Below, in pieces: positions 47,034 to 56,192 of a stretch of DNA of 64,000 nt (position 1 is the stretch's first letter; the number at the start of each line of letters is the position of its first letter). The position numbers and the translations under genes were made by a program. The notes under the pieces are model-generated. The model was not told the origin of the DNA, searched no databases, and was given only the letters and a program-made list of their open reading frames with translations. The DNA is taken from contig NC_008268.1 in the NCBI RefSeq assembly GCF_000014565.1, positions 1,005,001-1,069,000 of the forward strand. The letters run 5' to 3'. The DNA is from Rhodococcus jostii RHA1. Lineage in GTDB: Bacteria; Actinomycetota; Actinomycetes; Mycobacteriales; Mycobacteriaceae.

Positions 47034-47106
47034 GGAAGCCGCAGGGAAGAATCGACAGCGGCGCGGCGTTGCACACGCAAAGCAGTCACCGAACGAAAGG
47101 ACCCTT

Positions 47107-47475
47107 GTGGCAACCAAGACTCTGACTCAGCAGAACTTCGACGAGACCGTGACCGGCAACGACGTCGTTCTGGTCGACTTCTGGGCATCGTGGTGCGGTC
47201 CGTGCCGCTCCTTCGCCCCCACCTTCGAGGCCTCGTCGGAGCAGCACCCCGACGTCGTGCACGCCAAGGTCGACACCGAAGCGGAACAGGGCATCGCCGC
47301 TGCCGCGAACATCCGGTCGATCCCGACCATCATGGCGTTCCGCGAGGGTGTGCTGGTGTTCAGCCAGCCGGGTGCGCTGCCGCCCGCGGCGCTCGAGGAT
47401 CTTCTCACGCAGGTCAAGGCTCTCGACATGGACGAGGTGCGCAAGCAGATCGCCGAGCAGGCGCCGGCCGAATAG
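47107..47475 (+). CDS. Thioredoxin
   Basis: A 122-residue thioredoxin. Active site WCGPC near 30-34, buried VDFWASW strand, cis-Pro in SIPTIM near 75, and a C-terminal extension of about 15 residues. Reduces protein disulfides in the cytoplasm. GAAAGGA precedes the GTG start at 47107. Convergent with polA. Confidence 0.92.
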   Translation: MATKTLTQQNFDETVTGNDVVLVDFWASWCGPCRSFAPTFEASSEQHPDVVHAKVDTEAEQGIAAAANIRSIPTIMAFREGVLVFSQPGALPPAALEDLLTQVKALDMDEVRKQIAEQAPAE

Positions 47476-47485
47476 GGCGGAGGAC

Positions 47486-47510
47486 CGCCGCCGCCTAGTG
47501 AGCGGCGGCG
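47486..47510. terminator. Hairpin between thioredoxin and polA
   Basis: CGCCGCCGC (47486-47494) and GCGGCGGCG (47502-47510) with the loop CTAGTGA carrying the polA stop. A 9-bp GC-only stem between convergent ends. Confidence 0.6.
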
Positions 47511-50239
47511 TCCCAGCTGCGACCGGTGCCGACGGACACGTCGAGCGGCACCGACAGTTCGATAGCCGAGGACATCTTGTCGCGGACCAGCTGTTCGACC
47601 TGTTCCCGTTCCGAATCGACGACCTCGAGCACCAGCTCGTCGTGGACCTGCAGCAGCATCCGCGACTTCAGGCCCGCGTCGCGCAGTGACCGCTGCACGT
47701 TGATCATCGCGACCTTGATGATGTCGGCGGCCGTGCCCTGGATGGGGGCGTTGAGCGCGGCGCGCTCGGCGACCTCCCGCCGCTGGCGGTTGTCGCTGGT
47801 GAGGTCGGGCAGGTAGCGGCGACGCCCGTACAGCGTCGACGTGTAGCCGTCCTTGCGGGCCTGTTCGACGACCTCGTGCAGGTAGTCGCGTACCCCGCCG
47901 AACCGGGCGAAGTACGCCTCCATCTGCGATTTGGCCTCTTCGGTCGAGATTTTGAGCTGGGCGGCCAGACCGAACGCGCTCAGCCCGTACGCCAGCCCGT
48001 ACGACATCGCCTTCACCCGGCGGCGCAGCTCCGGTGTGACCTCCTCGATCGGGACGCCGAACGCACGCGCGCCGACGAAGCTGTGCAGGTCTTCGCCGGT
48101 GTTGAACGCCTCGATCAGGCCCTCGTCACCGGACACGTGGGCCATGATCCGCATCTCGATCTGGCTGTAGTCGGCCGTGAGCAGCGAATCGTAGCCCTCG
48201 CCGACGACGAAGCCGTCCCGGATCTGCCGGCCCGCATCCGTGCGCACCGGGATGTTCTGGAGGTTCGGCTCGGTCGACGACAGCCGGCCGGTGGCCGCGA
48301 CGGTCTGGTTGAACGTCGTGTGGATCCGCCCGTCCTCGGCGACCGTCTTCAGCAGACCGTCGACGGTGACCTTCAGCCGCGTCGCGTCGCGGTGCGCGAG
48401 CAGGTGCTCGAGGAACGGGTGCGACGTCTTCTCGAACAGGTTCTGCAACGCCTCGGCGTCCGTGGTGTACCCGGTCTTCGTCTTCTTCGTCTTGGGCATC
48501 TCCAGCTCGTCGAACAGCACGACCTGCAGCTGCTTGGGCGAGCCGAGGTTGATCTGCTTGCCGATGACCCCGTAGGCCGCCTCCGCCGCCGCGGAGACCT
48601 CGGCCGCGAACCGGCTCTGCAAGTCGTGCAGGTGGGTGCCGTCGACGGCGATACCGGACGCCTCGATGTCGGCCAGCACCTCCAGCAGCGGCAACTCCAT
48701 CTCGGACAGCAGCGCCGTCGATTCGATGTTGTCGAGTTCGGTGTCGAGCGCGGCCGCGAGGTCGAGGACGGCGCGGGCGCTGAGAATTTCGGTCTCGGCG
48801 GCTTCTGCGTCGACCTGGTCGGCGTCGTCGAGCAGCGACAGCTGCTCTTCGCCGGTCTCCTCCACCCGCAGCTCCCTGCGCAGGTACCGCAGCGACAGGT
48901 CGTCGAGGTTGAACGTCCGCTGCCCGGGACGCACCAGGTAGGCCGCCAGCGCGGTGTCGCTGGTGAGACCACCGAGCACCCAGCCGCGTCCGCGCAGTGC
49001 GTGCATCGCCCATTTGGCCTCGTGCAGGGCCTTCGGCTGATCGGCGTCCGCGAGCCAGTCGCCGAGCGCCTTCTCGTCCTCCGGGGTGGCGGACGCGGTG
49101 GCGATGTAGGCGCCCTCGCCGTCTGCGGCGGCGACGGCGATCGCCGTCACGTCACCGCCGTACGGGGTGCGGGTGCCGACCACCGACACGCCGGATCGCT
49201 CGCCCGTCGACGCGTGCGCCGACAGCCAGTCCGCGACCGCCCCGGGATCGAGCGCGCTCCCCCGCACCTCGAAGCCCTCCTCGGCCTCCGCTTCGACGGG
49301 GGCCAATGTGGCGAACAGCCGGTCGCGCAGCACCTTGAACTCGAGGTCGTCGAACAGCGCGTGGATCTTCTCCCGATCCCACTGCGCGAGCATCAGCTGG
49401 TCCGGGGTGTACGGCAACGGGACGTCGCGCACCATCTCGGTCAGTTCCCGGTTGAGTAGCACGTTCGGCAGGTTCTCCCGCAGCGCGTCACCGACCTTGC
49501 CGCGGACCTTGTCGACGTTGTCGACCAGGCCGACGAGATCGCCGTACTCCTTGATCCACTTGGTGGCGGTCTTCTCCCCCACCCCCGGGATGCCCGGCAG
49601 ATTGTCGCTCGGGTCGCCGCGCAGCGCCGCGAAGTCGGGGTACTGCGCAGGTGTGAGCCCGTACTTCTCCTCGACGGCCGCCGGCGTGAACCGGGTGAGG
49701 TCCGAGACGCCCTTCTTCGGGTAGAGCACCGTGACCCCGTCGGTGACCAACTGGAGCGAGTCCCGGTCGCCGGTCACCACGAGGACGCGGTACCCGAGCG
49801 CCTCGGCCTGGGTGGTGAGCGTGGCGATGATGTCGTCGGCCTCGAAGCCTTCCTCGGCCATCACCGGGATGCCGAGGGCCCCGAGGACGTCCTTGGTGAT
49901 CTCGACCTGCCCCTTGAACTCGTCCGGCGCCTTGCTGCGATTGGCCTTGTACTCCGGGAACTTCTCGGCCCGGAACGTCTGCCTCGACACGTCGAACGCC
50001 GCCGCCACGTGGCTGGGCTGTTCGTCGCGCAGCAGGTTGATCAACATCGACGTGAACCCGTAGACGGCGTTGGTGACCTGACCGCTGTGTGTCTTGAAGT
50101 TCTCGGCGGGCAGGGCGTAGAACGCACGGAAGGCCAGCGAGTGGCCGTCGAGCAGCATCAGGGTGGGGCGATCGTCGGACGACGCTGCTGCGCCGGACGC
50201 GGGGGACGTGGTGGACCGGGGGGTGGTTGCAGGGCTCAC
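47495..50239 (-). CDS. polA: DNA polymerase I
   Basis: 914 residues. An N-terminal 5'-nuclease domain (about 25-310: LLDGHSLAFRAFYALP, AEEGFEADDIIAT, GDRDSLQL), then a degenerate 3'-5' exonuclease-like domain lacking the catalytic acids, as in mycobacteria, then a polymerase domain with motif A LTADYSQIEMRIMAHVSGD, motif B RRVKAMSYGLAYG and motif C LQVHDELVLEV. GTG 50239 is preceded eight bases upstream by TAGACT, so the message is probably leaderless. Confidence 0.95.
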   Translation of the reverse strand: MSPATTPRSTTSPASGAAASSDDRPTLMLLDGHSLAFRAFYALPAENFKTHSGQVTNAVYGFTSMLINLLRDEQPSHVAAAFDVSRQTFRAEKFPEYKANRSKAPDEFKGQVEITKDVLGALGIPVMAEEGFEADDIIATLTTQAEALGYRVLVVTGDRDSLQLVTDGVTVLYPKKGVSDLTRFTPAAVEEKYGLTPAQYPDFAALRGDPSDNLPGIPGVGEKTATKWIKEYGDLVGLVDNVDKVRGKVGDALRENLPNVLLNRELTEMVRDVPLPYTPDQLMLAQWDREKIHALFDDLEFKVLRDRLFATLAPVEAEAEEGFEVRGSALDPGAVADWLSAHASTGERSGVSVVGTRTPYGGDVTAIAVAAADGEGAYIATASATPEDEKALGDWLADADQPKALHEAKWAMHALRGRGWVLGGLTSDTALAAYLVRPGQRTFNLDDLSLRYLRRELRVEETGEEQLSLLDDADQVDAEAAETEILSARAVLDLAAALDTELDNIESTALLSEMELPLLEVLADIEASGIAVDGTHLHDLQSRFAAEVSAAAEAAYGVIGKQINLGSPKQLQVVLFDELEMPKTKKTKTGYTTDAEALQNLFEKTSHPFLEHLLAHRDATRLKVTVDGLLKTVAEDGRIHTTFNQTVAATGRLSSTEPNLQNIPVRTDAGRQIRDGFVVGEGYDSLLTADYSQIEMRIMAHVSGDEGLIEAFNTGEDLHSFVGARAFGVPIEEVTPELRRRVKAMSYGLAYGLSAFGLAAQLKISTEEAKSQMEAYFARFGGVRDYLHEVVEQARKDGYTSTLYGRRRYLPDLTSDNRQRREVAERAALNAPIQGTAADIIKVAMINVQRSLRDAGLKSRMLLQVHDELVLEVVDSEREQVEQLVRDKMSSAIELSVPLDVSVGTGRSWDAAAH

Positions 50240-50247
50240 GGTTGCCC

Positions 50248-50270
50248 AGTCTAGGGAGCGGATCCGACAC
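50248..50270 (-). promoter_or_regulatory. Weak PafBC/RecA-NDp-like promoter of polA
   Basis: Minus strand reads GTGTCGGAT, eight bases, TAGACT. It keeps the TGTCGG core, the N8 spacing and TAnnnT but misses the last GTG and the first T of TTGTCRGTG. The -10 ends eight bases before the polA GTG. Confidence 0.45.
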
Positions 50271-50433
50271 CGATCAGCCGGATGGTTCGATACCCAACCG
50301 AAACGTGCCGGAAATCCGAGAACCCCATTTCGCGCGACCGGAGCCGTTAGAGTCCGGAAATTGCGGCACGGGCGGTAGTCGAGTCCGTCGCAAGCACGTT
50401 CCTGACCGATCTACACGTCCCCGGAGGACCTGC

Positions 50434-51837
50434 GTGGCCCCAACCGTGAGGAAGCGACTCCCAGCAGTGAGGACGCGACCGAAATCCGCGAGGAAACGCA
50501 CGAGGCGAGGGTCGGTCACCCGGCAACTCGGCCGTGCGTTCGTCCTCGTCCTGCTCGGCCTCGTCGCGGCGATCGCCTTCGGCGGTCCCGCTTCGGCGCA
50601 GGAACCCACCCCACCGCCCCCACCGCCCGCGACGAGCGGGCAACCGGTGCCCCCGGAGAACGCGGTCCGGGTCAGCGGCAATCTGAACAACGCCGGCGAA
50701 CGGCTCGCGGACGTCGAGGTGCGCGCTCTCGATTCGTCGGGCAACGAGGTGGCGAAGGCGACGTCGGAGTCCAACGGCCGCTGGGAACTCCAGGTCGCGC
50801 CCGGCACGTACACGTTCGAGATCGTGGCGGACTCGCTTCCCGACGACGTCAGCGTGCAGGCCACGGTGCAGCGGGAAGTGGTGGCCGGTCGCACCAACAC
50901 GGTGATCTTCTCGTTCGGCGAGGCCCGCACCGGTTCCGCGGTCCCGTTCTACGAGAAGCTGATTCGCCAGACCATCGACGGACTCCGATTCGGTCTCGTG
51001 ATCGCCATCGCCGGCGTCGGGCTGAGCCTGATCTACGGCACCACCGGCCTGACGAACTTCGCGCACGGCGAACTCGTCACCCTCGGCGCGGTGGCGGCGT
51101 GGGTGATCAACGTGACGTTCGGTGTGCAACTGATCCCCGCCACGATCCTCGCGGTCTTCGTGGGAATCCTGATCGGACTGCTGAACAATGCCGGGATCTG
51201 GAAACCGCTGCGGCGACGCAAGACCGGCCTGATAGCGCAGCTGGTGGTGTCGATCGGGCTCGCGATCTCCCTGCGCTACCTGATCCTGATCTTCTTCTCC
51301 GATCGCGCGGAACCGTTCGTCGACTACCAGGCCCAGGTGGAGAGGCACTGGGGTCCGATCGCGATCACCGACGCCAACCTCGTGAGCATCGGCATCAGTC
51401 TCGTCGTTCTCGTCGGAGTGGCCCTGCTGCTGCAGAAGACGCGCATCGGCAAGGCCATGCGCGCGGTGTCCGACAACCGTGACCTGGCCGCGTCGTCCGG
51501 CATCGACGTCGAACGGGTGATCCGCTTCGTGTGGGGTCTCGGCGGCGGTCTCGCCGCGCTCGGCGGCGTCCTGTTCGGCATCTCCGAACTCGGCGGCCGC
51601 GTGCAGTGGGAGATGGGCTTCAAGCTCCTGCTGCTGATGTTCGCCGGCATCACGCTCGGCGGACTCGGCACCGCCTACGGCGCGCTGCTCGGCTGCGTGA
51701 TCGTCGGTCTGCTCGTCCAGCTGTCGACGCTGGTGATCAACCCCGACCTCAAGTACATCGGAGGACTGCTCATCTTGATCGTCATCCTGGTGGTCCGGCC
51801 TCAGGGCATTCTCGGCAGCCGGCAAAGGATCGGGTGA
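50434..51837 (+). CDS. Branched-chain amino-acid ABC permease LivH with N-terminal extracytoplasmic domain
   Basis: 467 residues against about 290-300 for LivH. Residues 1-55 are a basic signal sequence ending ASA-Q. Then comes a Pro-rich linker and a beta-sandwich domain like carboxypeptidase regulatory or CNA-B folds (about 72-165: VRVSGNLNNAGERLADVEVRAL, GRWELQVAPGTYTFEIVAD). The LivH core with about eight membrane segments starts near 175 (YGTTGLTNFAHGELVTLGA, AMRAVSDNRDLAASSGI). GGAGG lies six bases before GTG 50434. First gene of the liv operon. Confidence 0.9.
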   Translation: MAPTVRKRLPAVRTRPKSARKRTRRGSVTRQLGRAFVLVLLGLVAAIAFGGPASAQEPTPPPPPPATSGQPVPPENAVRVSGNLNNAGERLADVEVRALDSSGNEVAKATSESNGRWELQVAPGTYTFEIVADSLPDDVSVQATVQREVVAGRTNTVIFSFGEARTGSAVPFYEKLIRQTIDGLRFGLVIAIAGVGLSLIYGTTGLTNFAHGELVTLGAVAAWVINVTFGVQLIPATILAVFVGILIGLLNNAGIWKPLRRRKTGLIAQLVVSIGLAISLRYLILIFFSDRAEPFVDYQAQVERHWGPIAITDANLVSIGISLVVLVGVALLLQKTRIGKAMRAVSDNRDLAASSGIDVERVIRFVWGLGGGLAALGGVLFGISELGGRVQWEMGFKLLLLMFAGITLGGLGTAYGALLGCVIVGLLVQLSTLVINPDLKYIGGLLILIVILVVRPQGILGSRQRIG

Positions 51838-51841
51838 GGGC

Positions 51842-52831
51842 ATGGACATCGCAGGAGCACTCCAGGTCTCGCTCGCCCAGCTGATCGGCCCGTCCGCGAT
51901 CTTCTACGCGCTACTGGCGATCGGCCTCAACCTGCACTTCGGCTACGCCGGACTGCTCAACTTCGGTCAGATCGGTTTCGCCCTCCTCGGCGGCTACGGC
52001 GTCGGGATCATGACCGTCACCTACCAGCAGCCGCTGTGGGTCGGCATCCTCGTCGGTCTCGCCGCGGCCGGACTGCTGGCCGTCGTCCTCGGTATCCCGA
52101 CGCTGCGGTTGCGGGCCGACTATCTCGCCATCGTCACGATCGCCGCATCCGAGATCCTGCGGCTGATCTTCCGCTCCACCGCATCGGATTCCATCACCGG
52201 ATCCACCAACGGGCTGTTCGGCTTCGCGGACCCGTTCACGACGCTCAGCCCGTTCGACTCGGGTAAGCAGTACAACTTCCTCGGCGTGAAGTTCTACGGC
52301 GACGACCTCTGGTCGATGGTCGTGGGGTGGACTCTCGTCCTGGTGCTGTGCGGGTTCGTGTTTCTCCTGACGCACAGCCCGTGGGGCCGTGTCCTCAAGG
52401 CCGTCCGCGAGGACGAGGACGCCGCACGCGCCCTCGGCAAGAACGTGTTCGTCTACAAGATGCAGGCGCTGGTCCTCGGCGGCATGATCGGCGGGCTCGG
52501 CGGCGTGTTCAACGCACTGCAGACCAAGTCGATCAACCCCGACTTCTACTCCACCGCACAGACGTTCTTCGCGTTCGGCGCCCTCATCCTCGGCGGCGCG
52601 GCCACGGTCTTCGGACCGGTGGTCGGCGCGATGCTGTTCTGGTTCCTGCTGGCCATCCCGGACGCCCTGTTGCGACAGGCGATCTCCGGGCCGGAGCCGC
52701 TGCTGCCGCTGACGGAACAGCAGGTCGGGGCCATGCGGTTCGTCCTGCTCGGCATCATGATCGCGGTGCTGATGGTCTTCCGGCCACAGGGCATACTGGG
52801 CAACAAGCGGGAGGTGCAGCTCAATGCCTGA
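51842..52831 (+). CDS. Branched-chain amino-acid ABC permease LivM
   Basis: LivM-type permease, 329 residues, about nine membrane segments. Motifs LNLHFGYAGLLNFGQIGFALLGGY near 30-55 and the EAA-like GRVLKAVREDEDAARALGKN near 185-200. Forms the heterodimeric channel with LivH. GTGAGGG precedes the ATG, four bases after the livH stop. Its end overlaps the livG ATG by eight bases. Confidence 0.93.
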   Translation: MDIAGALQVSLAQLIGPSAIFYALLAIGLNLHFGYAGLLNFGQIGFALLGGYGVGIMTVTYQQPLWVGILVGLAAAGLLAVVLGIPTLRLRADYLAIVTIAASEILRLIFRSTASDSITGSTNGLFGFADPFTTLSPFDSGKQYNFLGVKFYGDDLWSMVVGWTLVLVLCGFVFLLTHSPWGRVLKAVREDEDAARALGKNVFVYKMQALVLGGMIGGLGGVFNALQTKSINPDFYSTAQTFFAFGALILGGAATVFGPVVGAMLFWFLLAIPDALLRQAISGPEPLLPLTEQQVGAMRFVLLGIMIAVLMVFRPQGILGNKREVQLNA

Positions 52832-53843
52832 CCACAGACTGCCGGATCATCTGCAGACCGACACCGTGCTCACCGCCGAGGAACGGGCCTCGATCTTCAC
52901 CGACGTCCCGCACTCCCCCGGCGCACCGAAACCCGACCCGATCCTCGTGGTCGACAACGTGTCCCGGACGTTCGGCGGGCTCAAGGCCGTCGACGTGGCG
53001 CATCTGGAGATCCAGCGCGGCTGCATCACCGGACTGATCGGGCCGAACGGCGCAGGCAAGACCACCCTGTTCAACCTGCTCACCGGTTTCGACCGGCCGG
53101 ACAGCGGTTCGTGGTCGATGGATGGCCAGTCCCTGGGCCGGATGTATCCGCACCAGGTGGCCCGCCGCGGCGTCGTCCGCACGTTCCAGCTCACCAAGGC
53201 GCTGTCGAAGCTGACGGTGCTCGACAACGTGCGGCTCGGCGCCACCGGGCAGCGCGGTGAGCGGATCTTCAACACGCTCCTGCCGTGGACGTGGAAGGCG
53301 CAGGAACGGGCCGTCACCGAACGAGCCAACGAACTGCTCGCGCGGTTCAAGCTCGACACCAAGTCCGACGATCTCGCCGGCTCGCTGTCCGGTGGTCAGC
53401 GCAAGCTGCTCGAGATGGCGCGGGCGCTGATGACCGAGCCGACCGTGGTGATGCTCGACGAGCCGATGGCCGGCGTGAACCCGGCGCTCACCCAGAGCCT
53501 GCTCGGCCACATCAAGTCGCTTCGGGACGAGGGCATGACCGTCGTGTTCGTCGAACACGACATGGACGTCATCCGCGACATCAGCGACTGGGTGGTGGTG
53601 ATGGCGCAGGGCAGTGTGATCGCCGAGTCCACACCGGGACACCTCTCGTCCAACAACGCGGTGGTCGACGCCTACCTGGGCAGCCACCACGATCAGGCGC
53701 TCGAGTTCGACGACGAGGGAAATCCGGTGGGCGCGACGGCCGTTCTGGCCGAGGCACTCGAGAACGCCGAGGCCGAAACCCTCGAGACCGGCGGCGACCT
53801 CTCCGAACCCGACATCACCGAGCTGAGGCGTGAGAACACATGA
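52824..53843 (+). CDS. Branched-chain amino-acid ABC ATP-binding protein LivG
   Basis: 339 residues: an N-terminal extension of about 45 residues, then Walker A GPNGAGKTTLFN, signature LSGGQRKLLEMARAL, Walker B VVMLDEPMAGVNPAL and switch VFVEHDMDVI. A C-terminal acidic tail of about 50 residues is longer than usual. Works with LivF. The end overlaps the livF ATG (ATGA). Confidence 0.93.
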   Translation: MPDHRLPDHLQTDTVLTAEERASIFTDVPHSPGAPKPDPILVVDNVSRTFGGLKAVDVAHLEIQRGCITGLIGPNGAGKTTLFNLLTGFDRPDSGSWSMDGQSLGRMYPHQVARRGVVRTFQLTKALSKLTVLDNVRLGATGQRGERIFNTLLPWTWKAQERAVTERANELLARFKLDTKSDDLAGSLSGGQRKLLEMARALMTEPTVVMLDEPMAGVNPALTQSLLGHIKSLRDEGMTVVFVEHDMDVIRDISDWVVVMAQGSVIAESTPGHLSSNNAVVDAYLGSHHDQALEFDDEGNPVGATAVLAEALENAEAETLETGGDLSEPDITELRRENT

Positions 53844-54634
53844 CCGAACTGACCCCAGCGGAATTCGCGGCCACACCCGAGGAGCACGCCCGGCTCGCCG
53901 AGGGTGCCCTCGTCCGCGCGGACGGTGTGGTGGCCGGGTACATCCCCGGCGTCAACATCCTCCGCGAGTGCAATTTCTTCCTGCGCGAGGGTGAGATCGT
54001 CGGCATCATCGGTCCCAACGGCGCCGGGAAGTCCACGCTCCTGAAGTCGCTGTTCGGGCTGATACCGGTGCGTGAGGGTTCGGTGACCCTGCGCGGTGAG
54101 GACATCACGTCCAAACCCGCCCACGTTCTCGTGCAGAAGGGTGTCGGCTACGTCCCGCAGACGCAGAACGTCTTTCCGTCGCTCACCATCGAGGAGAACC
54201 TCGAGATGGGGATGTATCTGCGGCCCAAGCTCTTCGCGGAGAGATTCGCATTCGTCGGCGACCTCTTCCCGCTGCTCGTCGAACGGAAGAAGGTGAAGGC
54301 GGGCGCCCTGTCCGGCGGTGAACGGCAGATGGTCGCCATGGGACGGGCACTGATGATGGAACCGTCCGTGCTGCTGCTCGACGAGCCGTCCGCCGGACTG
54401 TCCCCGATGTTCCAGGACGAGGTGTTCATCCGCTGCAAGCGGATCAACGCGGCGGGCGTCTCGGTGATCATGGTCGAGCAGAACGCCCGCCGGTGCCTGC
54501 AGATCTGCGACCGCGGCTACGTCCTCGACCAGGGCCGCAACGCCTACACCGACTCGGGACCCAACCTGATGCACGACCCGAAGGTGATCGAGCTGTACCT
54601 CGGGACCCTCGCGGGAAGTCAGGAGAAGAAGTAG
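53840..54634 (+). CDS. Branched-chain amino-acid ABC ATP-binding protein LivF
   Basis: 264 residues. Walker A GPNGAGKSTLLKSLF, signature LSGGERQMVAMGRAL, Walker B VLLLDEPSAGLSP and switch MVEQNARRCLQ typical of LivF (VEQN). Final gene of the liv operon, ending before a 13-bp hairpin. Confidence 0.94.
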   Translation: MTELTPAEFAATPEEHARLAEGALVRADGVVAGYIPGVNILRECNFFLREGEIVGIIGPNGAGKSTLLKSLFGLIPVREGSVTLRGEDITSKPAHVLVQKGVGYVPQTQNVFPSLTIEENLEMGMYLRPKLFAERFAFVGDLFPLLVERKKVKAGALSGGERQMVAMGRALMMEPSVLLLDEPSAGLSPMFQDEVFIRCKRINAAGVSVIMVEQNARRCLQICDRGYVLDQGRNAYTDSGPNLMHDPKVIELYLGTLAGSQEKK

Positions 54635-54654
54635 GTCCGGTGGTTCCGGACACG

Positions 54655-54684
54655 ACTGTGGGCCAGGTTTCCCTGGCCCACAGT
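54655..54684. terminator. Hairpin between livF and the binding-protein gene
   Basis: ACTGTGGGCCAGG (54655-54667), loop TTTC, CCTGGCCCACAGT (54672-54684): a perfect 13-bp stem between two convergent gene ends. Confidence 0.8.
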
Positions 54685-54703
54685 CCGTTTCAGGTGAGTG
54701 CGA

Positions 54704-56026
54704 TCATCCGCCGACGACGATGTATCCGTCCGTCGTCAGCTTGTTGTCGGCACCGAACTTCAGCTTGCCGTACGAACCGATGGACGGCTCGCCTGCGGCG
54801 GTGAAGTCGAGCTTGCCGGTGATGCCGTTGTAGTCGACGTCCGTGCCGGCCTGCACGAGCGGCAGGCACTCCTGGTACGACGTGCACGGGGTTCCGCCCT
54901 CGGTGACGGCGTTGATGTTCGCGGCGATGTCGCGACCTGCCGTCGACTTCGCGGCTTCCGCGGCGAGCGCGGAAACGACGACGGCGTCGTAGGACTCACC
55001 GGCGTAGTTGAAGTCGATCAGCCCCGGGTTGATGCCCTTGAGACGATCCTGGAAGGCCGGACCGACGTCGGTGAGCGGCGTGGTGCCCTGCATGCCGTCG
55101 AGCAGCGGTGCGGCCACCGACTCGCCGAGCGCGTTACCCATGTTGCCGTCCACGCCGTAGACCTTCATGCCGTCGGACGGGCCGATGCCGACCTCGTGCA
55201 TACGGGTGATGATCTTCGCCGACTCCTCGAATCCGACCACCGCGACGGCGTCGGGGGCGAAGTCCTTGACCTGGTCGATCTCGGAGTTGAACGACTGCGC
55301 GTTGGGGTCGTAGATGATCTTCTGGATCTGATCCTCGGGGATGCCCGCGTCGACGAGGTTCTTCTGGATGTTGTCGGCGAGCCCGGTTCCGTACGGGTCG
55401 TTGAGGGCCAGGATGGACACGCGCTGGCCGCCGTCGTCCGAGATGAGCTGCGACACAGCCTGAGCCTGCAACACGTCGGTGGGCGCGGTGCGGAAGTACT
55501 GGCCCTTGTCCGGGTAGCAGACGAACTGGTCGGACGTGTTGGCCGGGGAGAACATCACGACGCCGGCGCTGGACACCTTGTCGATGACCTTCAGCGACAC
55601 CGAAGACGACGCCGCGCCGATGATCACCTGGGTGCCGGCGGCCAGTTCCCGGTCCACGGTGGTGTTCGCCGTGTCGGTGGTGGTGTCGCCCGAGTCGCCG
55701 GGAATCAGCTGGACCGGCTGGCCGAGAACACCACCGGCCGCATTGACGTCGTTGACGCCGAGCTGGGTGCCCGCCACCATCGGCGGTCCGAGGAAGGAGA
55801 GGCTTCCCGTGTCGGGAAGCAGAGTGCCGATCTTCAGCGGCGCCGTGGACGGGGCACCCGCTGCCGCCGCCTCTTCGGGCGTGCAGTCGGTGGAAACAGT
55901 GGTGGCCGAGGCAGAGCTGTCACTCCCACTCGCGGAGTCGTCGCCACTGTCCGAACTACAACCTGCCAGTGCGAGTGATGCCGCGCCGAGAACCGCGGCC
56001 GCCCGCACGAGGGTCCGTTTAGCCAT
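54704..56026 (-). CDS. Branched-chain amino-acid ABC substrate-binding lipoprotein
   Basis: Periplasmic-binding-protein type 1 (LivJ/LivK-like), 440 residues. Signal peptide with lipobox LAGC, then a Ser/Asp-rich linker, then lobes with LKIGTLLPDTGSLSFLGPPM and a C-terminal NAVTEGGTPCTSYQECLPLVQ Cys pair. Lipid-anchored on the outer face. It faces the liv operon convergently instead of heading it, so its level is set by a separate promoter. AAGGAG precedes the ATG. Confidence 0.92.
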   Translation of the reverse strand: MAKRTLVRAAAVLGAASLALAGCSSDSGDDSASGSDSSASATTVSTDCTPEEAAAAGAPSTAPLKIGTLLPDTGSLSFLGPPMVAGTQLGVNDVNAAGGVLGQPVQLIPGDSGDTTTDTANTTVDRELAAGTQVIIGAASSSVSLKVIDKVSSAGVVMFSPANTSDQFVCYPDKGQYFRTAPTDVLQAQAVSQLISDDGGQRVSILALNDPYGTGLADNIQKNLVDAGIPEDQIQKIIYDPNAQSFNSEIDQVKDFAPDAVAVVGFEESAKIITRMHEVGIGPSDGMKVYGVDGNMGNALGESVAAPLLDGMQGTTPLTDVGPAFQDRLKGINPGLIDFNYAGESYDAVVVSALAAEAAKSTAGRDIAANINAVTEGGTPCTSYQECLPLVQAGTDVDYNGITGKLDFTAAGEPSIGSYGKLKFGADNKLTTDGYIVVGG

Positions 56027-56192
56027 CCAAACTCTCCTTAGATCACCTGAGTGCGGGCGCCACCCGAGTTGGCGTCCGCTGTGGGATCAGACGCTAGCGG
56101 TCCGGCGGCGTTCGCGATCCGTCCAGAAAGGCTCGTGACCTTACTGTGATCTGAATACGACGAGTGTTTACGCGGCCGTAGCGTGGCGGGCC

